Origin: Periconia sp. R9002
Taxonomy: Eukaryota; Ascomycota; Dothideomycetes; Pleosporales; Periconiaceae
Direction of reading: 5' to 3'
DNA: 64,000 bases
Assembly: GCA_023627715.1 (NCBI GenBank)
Contig: JAMAHW010000020.1
Coordinates: 186,001-250,000 of the forward strand
Part shown: positions 48,023-59,090 of the stretch, in pieces
Layout of the letters: each line of letters starts with the position of its first letter
Numbering within the stretch: position 1 is the stretch's first letter
Translations under genes and position numbers: made by a program
Notes under the pieces: model-generated
What the model was told of the DNA's origin: nothing
The model's input: only the letters and a program-made list of their open reading frames with translations
The model's database searches: none

Positions 48023-48243
48023 TTTGTCTGATTTCTCCGCTTCAATTGAGGGTGAAGAAGGAGAGGTCTGATTTATGGACAGCTGGAAGCTCTGAGGAGG
48101 GTGAGGGGCGACCACTAGCTGAAACGTGGTGGTTCGGCGTTTCCTTTCTCCGCGCGCATGCCTGTTTCGCAACTGCAGGCGCCTCGACTCAAGACTGTTC
48201 CCTAAGAAGTTTTGGCGCATATCAATAACAGCAATTGCCCGCC
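48023..48243. promoter_or_regulatory. Bidirectional promoter, cypB / MRPS13
   Basis: The start codons of the divergent genes are 221 bases apart, so the promoters and leaders of both must lie here. The region is GC-moderate with CT-rich stretches on the cypB side (CTTCACCCTC on the minus strand). No clear TATA box is seen. Confidence 0.6.
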
Positions 48244-48777
48244 ATGGTAAGCAGTCCATTGAGGAATAATGGAGATCTTGCATTGACATTGGAAAGCCTT
48301 TCATTTTCGGGTTCAGCTTCACAGAAGCATCGCTCGTAAAGGTACGCGCTCCTTACCCTCCGCAGCACCCCCGAACACCACGCTGAGACATCTCACAGAA
48401 ATCGCTCGAAACCATCTATGGCGTCGGTCCCAAAGTCTCCCAGCGCATCATGGCGCGCTTTCACATTCAGCCCTGGGCCAAGGTCGGCAGCCTGAAAAAC
48501 ACGACCCTACTAGACCTCACAGAAGAACTTGCCAGTATGAAGCTGGAGAACGATCTGCGGAGAGAAGTCCAGGACAACATAAGGCGATTGAAGGATTCAG
48601 GGACATATAGGGGAAGGCGACATGCTATGGGACTTCCTGTACGAGGACAGAGAACAAGGACACAAGTGAGTAGGCACGGCATGCAGAGATCGGACAGGAT
48701 GCTGACGCGGGCAGATTGCTACGGCGAGAAAATTGAACAGGACAGAACGTGGTGGAGCCGGACGTGTTCAGATGTAG
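48244..48777 (+). CDS. SWS2: Mitochondrial ribosomal protein S13 (uS13m), 125 aa
   Basis: Small-subunit head protein of the mitochondrial ribosome (yeast Sws2). Exons: 48244-48246 (ATG only), 48297-48341, 48399-48665 and 48715-48777; introns of 50, 57 and 49 nt. The protein begins MPFIFGFSFTEASLVKKSLE and continues TIYGVGPKVSQRIMARFHI, the helix-two-turn-helix of uS13. Then LTEELASMKLENDLRREVQDNIRRL and the conserved GTYRGRRHAMGLPVRGQRTRTQ. The last exon gives IATARKLNRTERGGAGRVQM. The first coding exon being a lone ATG is unusual but needed: no other ATG lies in frame before exon two, and the CCGCCATG|GTAAGC donor and TTGGAAAG|CC acceptor fit. The match to the family is otherwise full length. 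Confidence 0.88.
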
Positions 48778-51700
48778 AAGGGTTACTTTGGACCATTGTA
48801 AAATACTGTATATCATCGGACGGAAGACTTAACTGGGTGTCAAACCAAGCCTTTAGATGGATCCGAATCACTACTAAGGGTTTTATAGACTCACGTGTTG
48901 TACGATTGAATCTGGTTTGTTAGTGTCAGACGCAGGAAGCTACTGCACAGCGACTTGTGCATATCGAAGGCGTTATTGCGCAGAGTAGCAAGCACCAAAA
49001 ATACATGATACGAAGTAATCCCGGAATCAAAAGTCGTATCAACCCACGGTTGTTGTTGGTATCAACCTACAATTCTACCAAGGTTCGTTCAAGAGAGTGA
49101 TCGTCATGATCTTCCACTCCAATGTCCATCTTCGTCGGCGTATATTCAGCAATCTCTCGTATTTCATTGAGGTAAAACAAGCCCTTCATTTCTCACGGCC
49201 AGAATTCTTTCCAAAGGTGTACCCTCTGGTGGCTTTACATGTACATATATGTATGCCCTTCATATATGTCGCTAGCAGAAGCAAAGGGGAAGTTCTATTC
49301 CCATGTCATGGAAGTTATCAGATCAGACACAAATCTTTTGTCAAATTCAAACCATCTACCTATTTAATGTGTACTCCACCATTTTTAATGAACAACAATA
49401 GGTACGTTTACATGTGACGTTATGGAATGACGTTGAGATTTTAGGAAGGCAGAGAGATGGGCTGAGCAAGCAGCGAATACTCTGCATCAAATCAGTGCAG
49501 ACGCAAAGAAGTAGATGGTTCTTGGGGTGTGTAGCATGGTTTGGGCAGGAAGGAAGAGTTAGTATCTGCTCCTATATAAACAATTAAAAAAACCCCTACC
49601 AGGGCAGGGTTTACTATTATGAATATAAACAACTACCTATGTAAAGACGTCTGGTTCAGCAGGGGGAAACGATAATCTACAAGAAACCATCAAAACCACC
49701 GATGTCATCCCATAGCTTAGCGGATGGAGAGTGACGCCTTATCATCACCCAGCCCATCACACAAGTGTGAAAGCAAGGAAACAGAGACTGGGCGCTTACA
49801 TTCTCTCTGGAGAGAGGGCCCGATATTCGGATCCAGCTGTTTCTCATCCAGCACCTTCTCCAAACCTATATAAACTTTCGGCCACCAAACGGACATGTTT
49901 TCCGCTGCTCCATCGTGCGACGAGCGATGACAAAAAAGTTTGGAATCGATTAGATCCTTGGTGGGAAGCGCGTGCATCTGTATTCGACAGCCAAGCCACG
50001 GTGTTGCCGAGCAGAAACAAGCTACTCGGTATTCAGTGTGGGGTCTGTTGGACGAGATGGCTCGTTGGCTTGCTTGCTTCTCCAAGGGTGAAACTACACT
50101 GTGGGGGGAGAGAAACAGCGTCCGCGCTGACTAAGTAGGCAGGTAGGTAGTTACATGTCAGGAGAGTGGGTTGAGAATCGTGCGTGTCTGGGACGAGACT
50201 GTCCCTTCTCTTCCCACTTGAGGCTTGAGCGTACAGCGACCAATTCACTATCAAATGGTGTTTTGGGAAACGGGTCGGTAAGCTTCTCCGTGCCTCGCGC
50301 ACGCGCACTTTGCAAAATGAATCCCACAGAGCGGAGAATAAGTTGAGCCGGGTTTAAATTGTCGAAAGCGGAAGGTGGAAGTGCCGAACCGTTAGGGATG
50401 CCGAGGATGGGGCCATGTGTACCTGCATATATTGAGGGGAGTGGGCGAATGCTGGTTACAGCGAAGGAATATGGGTTTGTATTTTTTGTGGATTTTTCGG
50501 ATGACGACAATGACTATGTTTGAACTCTGCGATGTTCCTCACGATGTTTTTTCGTCTTTTCGAACGAGCGCGAGGAACTGAACGATAAGGCTGGCTTGTA
50601 ATTTGATTAGGTGGATCTGCAATCTTGTAGATTGCCACTGGATGTACCTGGTGGATTAATTTGACATTTGATGAAAGTCTCATCCCTAAGAGGAAAGAGA
50701 TGGAATGTCATTAGAGTATTAGTGGATTGAAGATTTGATAAGAATACAGTGTACTCGTAGAGGCACAGAGTGAGTTGGATTGCTGTTAGACTCGCCCGCA
50801 TGGAAGGTTAGCAGTTAGCACATGACAGATACCTACATAATGATGTCGTCTTGTGAATGAGTCTTGATGCCAGTGCACCATGCGTGGCGCGAGAATTCGA
50901 AGACAATCTCGACTTGTTAGGCGTGCCATGATTCGTTTTCCCACCACAATATGAAGATGTTCCTGGGTATACTGTAGGATGAGGGTGATAAAGAGGCCGA
51001 CAGGGAAAGGCGGCGGCGGCTACGTGGGCCAGGGCGGGCAGGCACGATAGGAGGGAGGGAGGGGGCCCCCGGCAGTGGATCTATACCGCGTCGAGACAGC
51101 GGCGGGGGGTTTTGGATTTCTGATTCCATTTTCTTGTTCCGCGCAGACGGGTAGAGCGGATGCGGAGGGGCGGGGCGGTAGAATCGTATGATGTTGGGCC
51201 TTGCCATCGTTTCCGCCATGCAACGACAGAGAGAGCTTGAGCCTTGATCAGGGAGACGAGGACCAACTCCCAAACGTTAGATGTGAGATGTGTGGCCTGT
51301 GGTGCGTTCAGGGAGGTTAAATGTGCCTAGCGAGCGAATGAGGCCCTGGTGGTGATCCGCAACCCTGCGTCTAAGGGCGGGGTCTCTTCATTTCGGACAA
51401 GGGCCAGAAAGCTTCGCGCTCGCCTCTGGACGAGGCTTGAATCTCGACATTGAACTGTCTTGCGCTGTGCGTCGACGTTCTCGTGATATGTTTGCCCGAG
51501 CGACTATATCTGAGCATGTACTTGGGCGCGGGATTGGACAGGTACTATATATACCCAAGTATGTACAGTCGACGTGGTTGCAGCAAATGCCCCGCAGCAC
51601 AGACTCGGGAAGCAACCAGCTTGCTGCATTTAGGTATACCTGCCATCGTATTCATGTAAGTATGCACCCGGGGGCTTTTTTTACGGGTAGGCGATGTTAT

Positions 51701-52720
51701 GTAGATGGATGGAGTGGTTGCCGGTAGGATAGTGTAGCGCTGCACAGAGTGTAGGGCAAGGCAGGGCAGTGCAGTGCTTGCTGCAGCTGCAATGTCATGT
51801 GTACCTGTACCTGTACTTGGCTATGCATCAGCCATCTAAATAGGGCATCAGAGGGTATGTAGGGAGGTGTGCGTGTGCATGTGGATGACGGCTGAGCCGG
51901 GAGAGTGCCAGGGCGCCACAATCACCTTTGAAGTTTGGGCGGGCCCAAGAAGCAGCGCTGCAGCAGGACTTGGAGACATGGAGACAATGCGTGCGGTGCC
52001 TTTTGGCTTTGATGAAACACATGGCCGCGTCGCAGAGACAAAGACGGTGAGTGCATGCGGCCAACGTTGAACGGGGGAGGCTGGCCAATCCAGTGCTGCA
52101 CCTGGTTTGCACCATCAGGTACGGGTGAGGGAGAAGGCAAACCTTGGCTGCTAAGCGCGTGCAAACGTGGACATTGTCTGGAAAGCATCGTTTCCGGCTC
52201 AGCCCTTTCTGATATCAGCGCCAGCCAACCGAGCCCCCGACCCACGTTCTCACCTACACCACCGCTCCGCGTGCTGCCACCACACACTCGCTGGGCGACC
52301 CAGCGCCCGCGCTGTTTGGCTATCTCTGCTTTCTGTCAGCCTCGACTAGTCGTAGTGCCGTGAACTTACCACCAACTTAGCTGTACATAGATAGCTACAT
52401 GCACACCACTCCTCGACCAAGTCAGTCAGTCACTCAGTCAGTCTTACTGTCCGGATCCCGTAGTCCATTTCCCCCTTTGCTGTGTTGCTGTCCTCTTCTT
52501 CTCATGTCCTGTCGTGAACGTGTGTGTGTGTGTATCAATGATCCATCCATTCATTCATTGTCGTGTGCCGTTGGATTTACCCAGCAAATTTGAATTGCGA
52601 AACGCCCTCGTCTCCACCGCCAACCTGCAACTGCAACGACGGCCGCCAATTTGGGCAACCACCCCCCGGTCACCGTGCTAGGCTGCTTTAAGCCAGCAGC
52701 ATTCAAACGGAAGGTCGATC
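48778..52720. other. Gene-poor 3.9 kb region
   Basis: No convincing gene. On the minus strand a frame of 119 codons at 50151-50510 has protein-like composition but begins right after a TAG with no ATG; a weak spliced model with upstream pieces near 50640-50690 is conceivable. A GTCA tandem repeat sits at 52421-52444. The right third (from about 52180) is the C-rich leader and promoter of the RhoGAP gene. Confidence 0.5.
52421..52444 (+). repeat. Imperfect GTCA tandem repeat
   Basis: GTCAGTCAGTCACTCAGTCAGTC, about six units with one substitution, in the leader region of the RhoGAP gene. Confidence 0.8.
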
Positions 52721-55700
52721 ATGCTCCAGCGCAACCACCACCATGTGCATGAGCACCACTCGCTGCAAGTGCAACACACAACCACCTCTTCGTCCTCTTC
52801 CCTCCGCAACCACTCCCTCTCCCACACTCCTCCCCCGACCCTCTGCCCTCTCCCCGAGGCTCTCTCCTCTCTCCCCTCCTCCTTTGGCGAGGCCCCTTGT
52901 ACGCCCCTCGAGTTGTCCCGCTCGAGAGAGGCTAACCACTCCTCGCTGGTAAACTCGCGGCCCATACCGAGTCCGCTACTTTCGTCTTCGTTGGCCGGCC
53001 ACAGCTCCACCTTCACTCCCACAACCACCACCCTCGTCTGCCCCCCAACTTCGCTGGCAACCACAGACAGCCCTCGCTCCCCGCGCGAGAAGCTGCACCG
53101 TCTGCTCCTGGCTGTCGCCGACGACCACTCCACTGCCTCGCCCTCGTCGCCCTTTCCTTCTTCGTCCAATAATAATTCATTGGAGCAACTAGCCTTGCAT
53201 CCTATCTCGCCCTCTCCAGCAATCTTCACATCTTCACAACGCACCACAGCTCCTCACTTCTCGCGCCCGACTTCGCATGTCTGGGCACGCAACGTTTCTG
53301 CACCCGTCCTCTCCACCGCTGCAATTTCACCATTAGCAGCGACTACCAACATGCCACCACCGTCGCGCCCGAGCCGGCCAGAGACGCGCCCTACCCCTCC
53401 GCGCAATCCCTCCATAGACTCCGCATCGTCTTCGCTTTCGTCCAGCACTTCTCAACCCCTCCGAAATCATGTCAATACCCCCCAGAGGGCATTTTCGGAT
53501 CCTAATAGTGGCAATTCTGCTGCGGATATGGCAGCTCTCATAGCAGCTGCAGGCTCACCTGAAGCTGCCTTCTTGAATCTTATGAAGGAAAAAAATAGTG
53601 CAACGAATCACAATACCCAGCTCTGGCGCCTTGTTGAGAAACAGCGCGCCATGATCATTGGCCTACAGCGGGACCTGGAGCGTGCTCTCAAAGACAAAGA
53701 TCGATACCGGAAAAAACTCAAAGAGTATACCGGCCAAGTACCACCTGTACCGGGCGCACCAAAGCGATCTGACACCTTTGATTCTGTCGTGGAACGTGAT
53801 GACAGCCAGTCACCCGCTCCGAGTGATGCACAAGAAGACCCAGCCAAGCCTTTTGTAGCATCAGCAGCTAGATCCACCGAACATAAAACATCCCCGCTCA
53901 CACAAGGCGTTTCCGCGGCTCAATTGCTAACAGAATCTCAAGTGGCACAATCTCCCACGTCGGACAGTCCTACCGCATCGAACCCTTCGTCGAGTTTGAA
54001 TTCGCCCGCCGACCTCTCCGTCAAGCCTTTGGCTTTGCACAGCAAGGGCCTTGGATTAACTGCTGCTGCAAACGATGTCTCTTCAACGGAACCCCCAAAA
54101 CTTTCCGAATCTCCAAAAGCACTCCCACCTCAGTCTTCTACCCCACCCGAAGCCCCACGCCCCTCTACAGAGTCACTCAAGGCCCCCGCGCTATCGTTAA
54201 CCCAAGCTACACCCGTTTTAGGTGGTGACGGATTCGACTCTCCTCCCCAGAAGGTTGCGCAGCCATCACGTAAGGCTCCGCCAGCCCCCTTGAATTTGGT
54301 CAAACCAGGGAAGCCAAGCGCACATTTACACCAGGCCGAGACTGGGGATCATGATGACTCTGACTACGACGACGTTCTAGAAGTCGATGAGATTCCAATT
54401 GTCGATAGAGGTAGGAGAAAGACACGGGAGGAAGACGACCGTGTTCGTGAGGCAATGGCCATGGCCATGGAGGCAGAAACCGCCAGAAGCAAATCCAAGA
54501 AGAAGAAGAGTGGCAGCAAGCCTACATCTGCTACGTCTGCAACTTCCGGCGAAGCGGACGCTCAACAGGCCACTCATTTGTCCCCTCAGTTGAGTCCGCG
54601 TCAAACCGGCTTGCCCCTTTCACCCCGCCATCCACCTGCCAATTCACTCAATGCTCTTTTGAGCCCCACCAATTCGGATAGCTCTACAATGGCCCAACGA
54701 AGTGTAGGCTCTCCCCCGCCGTTGATGAGTCCGGGTTTACCCAACAGCCCTCGGCCAGGGGATAGGCCAATTGGATCACCCTTGCCGAGACACCCGAAAC
54801 AGTCCATAGCTTCACCCCCAATGTCACCGAGATCTCACATGAACGGACTTTCCTCACAAGCATCACATCCGCCTCGACAGCAAGTTCCACTGCCTCCAAA
54901 CACGCCTCAGTCGTACACATCTCCCCAGTCCAATCGACCTGAGTCTTCTGCACAACAAAAACAGCATCACCAACAGACCCAATCCGCAGCGTCTGATCTG
55001 CTGAAGCCAGCAAATGCTCAATCAACTCTAGAGACTGAAAATGCGGCCCTTAATGGCGATGTAGAACATGTGTACAGAGGCCTTGTGTCCGATCAGTATC
55101 CTGGTTTACTGCTTCCTCCTAATGCGCTGCCTTCAATTGAAGCCAAGGTTTCATCCTCCCGGTTACGTCCTTCACGTTTGAGCTTCCTTGCCCCCAAACC
55201 TCAAGAAGAAGATCCTGTCTTTCATCTTGCTATATACGCACGCTCGGATAGGAAGCAATTATGGCGGATGGAGAAGACCATCATGGCACTCCCTGCTTTG
55301 GACCAGCAGCTCAAGTCTCTATGCAATTTCCAAGGTAAGCTACCTGATCGTGCTCTGTTTGGCGGCCATGCTCCTGCCAAAATAGACGCACGCAGGGTTG
55401 CTCTGAACAACTACTTTGACACCATTCTTGAAACCCCCATGGATGAAAAGGCTGCTTTGGTTGTGTGCGAGTTCTTCTCCACTGATGTCATTGGTGCCCA
55501 AAATGGCGATGCATTGGCTCCAGAACCCGCTGCTCCGCAAGCTGCGCCAGCCCCTAAAGGCAAGCAACAAAAGGAAGGTTACTTGACGAAACGTGGAAAG
55601 AATTTTGGGGGCTGGAAAGCACGCTACTTCGTACTCGAAGGCGCAGAATTCAGATACTATGAGATGGCCGGCGGAGCCCATCTCGGAACCATCAAACTAC

Positions 55701-57522
55701 AGAACGCTCAGATTGGCAAACAATCCCAGCAACAATCGAATCAGTCGCCACAACGCCGTGATGATTCCGAGGACAACCAGTACCGGCATGCTTTCCTCAT
55801 TTTAGAACCGAAACGAAAGGATTCGGCGAGCCTCGTACGACACGTCCTCTGTGCGGAGAGTGACGAGGAGCGAGATGCATGGGTCGATGCCCTTCTGCAA
55901 CACGTAGATTACCACGAAGAGGCATCTCCTACAGAAACTCATTCACAACACGCCGCTGGTCGGCCGGCCGTCCTCACCAAACCCCAAAACAAGGAGTCAG
56001 CACGACCAAAGAAACGAGATAGCCCTGATACGGAAAGGTTGAACCGACTGCAGGGTCTTAGTTATGATGACACGGTCGCTGCAGAAGCGCCAATCCGTGG
56101 GCCAAGTCATCGTGAAGCAAAGGAGGCACATCTTCATTCGCCGAAACACAGCTCCATCTCTAGTGACAGCTCTCGTCAGCACCCCTCGATTTCAGGCCCA
56201 AGTAACGGCGCCCCTATTCAGGACGCCGGTAGCTGGGGTAACAAATCTCTAGCTGCCCCCATGTCGGTCAAAGACAAGAAACGCAGTATTTTTGGATTTG
56301 GATCCAGAGCACGGATTCCAGAGAGCGCGCCCGAGCAAGTGCACCAGCAGCAACACAATCTCGAAAGGGTCATTCAGCAGAATCGTAACGTGTTCGGCAT
56401 TCCACTGGCAGAAGCCGTGGAATATACTCAGCCCATTGGCCTTAAGGATCCCTTGCCTGCTGTAGTTTTCCGCTGCTTAGAGTACTTGAGAGCAAAGAAG
56501 GCTATCAATGAGGAAGGCATTTTTCGGCTTAGCGGTTCCAACATCGTTATTAGGGGTCTTCGCGAGCGTTTCAATACTGAAGGTGACGTCAAATTATTAG
56601 ATGGACAGTACTACGACATCCACGCCGTTGCCTCACTCCTCAAGCTGTATCTCAGAGAACTACCCTCTTCCATTCTAACGAGAGAGCTACATCTAGACTT
56701 CTTGAAAGTACTTGGTAAGTTGCATGTGGATTCGTGACAGAGCTACCTCTTGCTAATCCAATTATAGACATGGACGAGCGCTCGAAGAAAATACAGACTT
56801 TCAATGTTCTAGTTCACAAGCTTCCCCCATCGAACTTTGAACTCATTCGACACATGTCTTCCTTCTTGATCGAAATTGTCGAAAACGCCGGGATGAACAA
56901 GATGACGGTGAGAAACGTTGGTATTGTCTTTGCTCCGACATTGAATATTCCGGCACCATTGATATCTTTCTTCTTGACGGATTATCCCGACATCTTCGGC
57001 AGTCCTATTGACGAAGCTACATCACCAATTCATGAACTCCGCACGACCACATCTCATCTTGGCGATGAAATCAGATCACCTCGACGTCAGATGTTCTCGG
57101 ATCTTCCAACACCAGCCTACAACGAGACATCCTTCCAACAGCCCCCTCCCCAACAATACGAACGGCCTCCTTCCAGCTTCCCCATTGGATACCCTCCACA
57201 GCACCCCCCACCAGCACCCCCACAACAGCAGCAATATACTCAATATGCTGGTTACGACACAGGCCTTGCGCCAATCCGGCCCAGCTACGAAGCACCCGCC
57301 TACGAACAGCATTATCAGCAAGGGGAGGGTTATGGTAGCCTCAAAAATTCTGCGCCTTCGGGGAATGCCAAAGAACAGAGACAGAGGCGCCGAGAAAGTG
57401 GCATGCTCTTAATGACTATGGGGCAACCGCGCAAAGGTTCGAATGGATCAAACCCACCTCGACCACGGGATGAACCTCGCTCAAATCCTATGTTGATTCG
57501 CGAGGAGACTGCGTTTGACTAG
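52721..57522 (+). CDS. BEM3: PX-PH-RhoGAP protein, Bem3-like (up to 1582 aa)
   Basis: GTPase-activating protein for Rho/Cdc42, acting in polarity at membranes. Exons are 52721-56714 and 56768-57522 (53 nt intron); the junction reads LKVLDMDERSK. Order: a disordered Ser/Pro-rich region to about residue 780 with a short coiled coil (EKQRAMIIGLQRDLERALKDK); PX domain about 783-927; PH domain about 951-1067 (KEGYLTKRGKNFGGWKARYFVLEG); RhoGAP about 1225-1409 with the arginine finger R1269 in EGIFRLSGS and KLYLRELPSSIL. A Pro/Gln-rich tail follows. The start is unsure: 52721 is the first ATG, but a later ATG at 53351 (MPPPSRP, 1372 aa) sits where the protein becomes more ordinary. The domain order is that of yeast Bem3. 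Confidence 0.93.
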
Positions 57523-59090
57523 GACACTGGATCTCCAAGATGATGAACAGACCAAACCTCGGATAAATTACCAAATGCGAACAAAGGCATTGTGCTTTTT
57601 GGCATAGACGCGGAAGCAATGTGCAATATTGCTATCTGAATAATTTCTTGATCTAATTACGCCTCACTAACGGACCGGATCCAACTTATGCGGCACTTTT
57701 TCCATGTACAAATAATCATGTCCAGACCTTTACATTTCTTGGCGTTTGGGAGAAAGTCTTGGGAATGGTCTCTAGCTATCTCTGTTTCCGACTGCTTTCT
57801 TGTTTCTTTGCATACCCAATCTGCGTTTTTCCAATTATTTTTTTGTCGCCATTTTCTGCGCCGCTTATTGCTGGCTTGAGCCTGGGTGTCGCGCGGGGTT
57901 TTCATTGAAGCGAAACCCGGCGAGCTTGAAGACCCATTTATCTGAAGCAATTTTTTCTTTCCATGACTGGTTTGCTCCTGTTTCTCTTTTTCTTTGGGTA
58001 TTATACACGCACTCGCTGAGATTCCCCAATCTGATAATTTCACGCACATGGTTCTCTTTTGCCGTTCACGTGTCGCTCTCCATCTGTGTTCCTCGCCTGC
58101 ACGAAGCTGCTCAACGTGAAGGGCAAACGAGAAGACGAAGATGAACATTTGGATTCCCTCTCTCTTTTTTTTTTCTTTCACTTTTGTCTGCCTTTGACGC
58201 GGTGACGACGTTCTTGTCCCTTTTCTTTTTCTGGCATGGATGAAGTTTTTGTCGTGGGGTTCGGGCAGGTTGTGCTTTTTCACCAAATGATGTCCTTAAT
58301 CTCGTGCTTTCCATTCCACCCACTTGGGAGGGTGGTGGAGCATGAAGGCTAGCTGAAACAATGAATCATTTTCTGAATTTTTTTGAAGAGCATACATGAT
58401 ATCTATATTTCTGTGATTGTGCCAGACTGTCTGTCTGCATATCCTCGTGTCTATGGCACACACCGGATGATCATACATATATGTATGCACACAACGAAGC
58501 ATCTCGACGAAACGAACAGATGCCGCACATTTTCAACAATCTCTCCTCTCCTCTCCCTACATAGCATTTTGAACCATGGCATCTGCCTCACGCCCCGACA
58601 TCTCACACCGCACACCCTCCTCACGCCTGCATCGGTGATTCGTCATTTTCAAGACCAAACATTGCACGGAGCTCAAATGAACATACGAAAAAAACATGCT
58701 TCAAGTTTTATTTATTCTGTTGTTTGTTTGAAGATCAGATCAAAGCAGGTCTAACGAAGTATTCTAAAGTTCTAACCCACCGCGTTTCTTGAACACTCAA
58801 GACAAAAAACACAAAACTTCAGATGTCATCCACATCTTGTTGCTTTTGCCTCCTTCTTTTCAATGCAGCTACCCATCATCAAAATACCTCCCTTGTATGG
58901 ATAAATACACCCCCCACAGATTGACCATATCAACTCCTCGCCAAGTACAGCCGACCGTTTAGAAACGTCAGAGCCTTGACCCTATATGCAACGCCCTGGC
59001 TATGCATGACCCTTTTGGTCTATGTCTATAAAACAGATTTGTTGGATTATTATCCCCCTGCGTCGAGAGTAGAGATGGTGCAGACGCTCA
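57523..59090. other. Intergenic between convergent genes
   Basis: About 1.57 kb holding the 3' UTRs of the RhoGAP and SERCA genes. It is strikingly pyrimidine-rich on the plus strand from 57690 to 58250 (TTTCTTTCACTTTT-type tracts), which leaves a 210-codon TTG-started frame open on the minus strand; this is composition, not a gene. Confidence 0.5.

Noticed and set aside
49717..50138. Overlapping frames of 122 (-) and 135 (+) codons
   Set aside because: The minus frame begins with TTG; the two overlap antisense and neither shows a motif.
57657..58286. 210-codon open frame on the minus strand between the RhoGAP and SERCA genes
   Set aside because: It starts with TTG, is extremely Lys/Arg/Gln-rich because the other strand is pyrimidine-rich 3' UTR, and has no recognisable motif.
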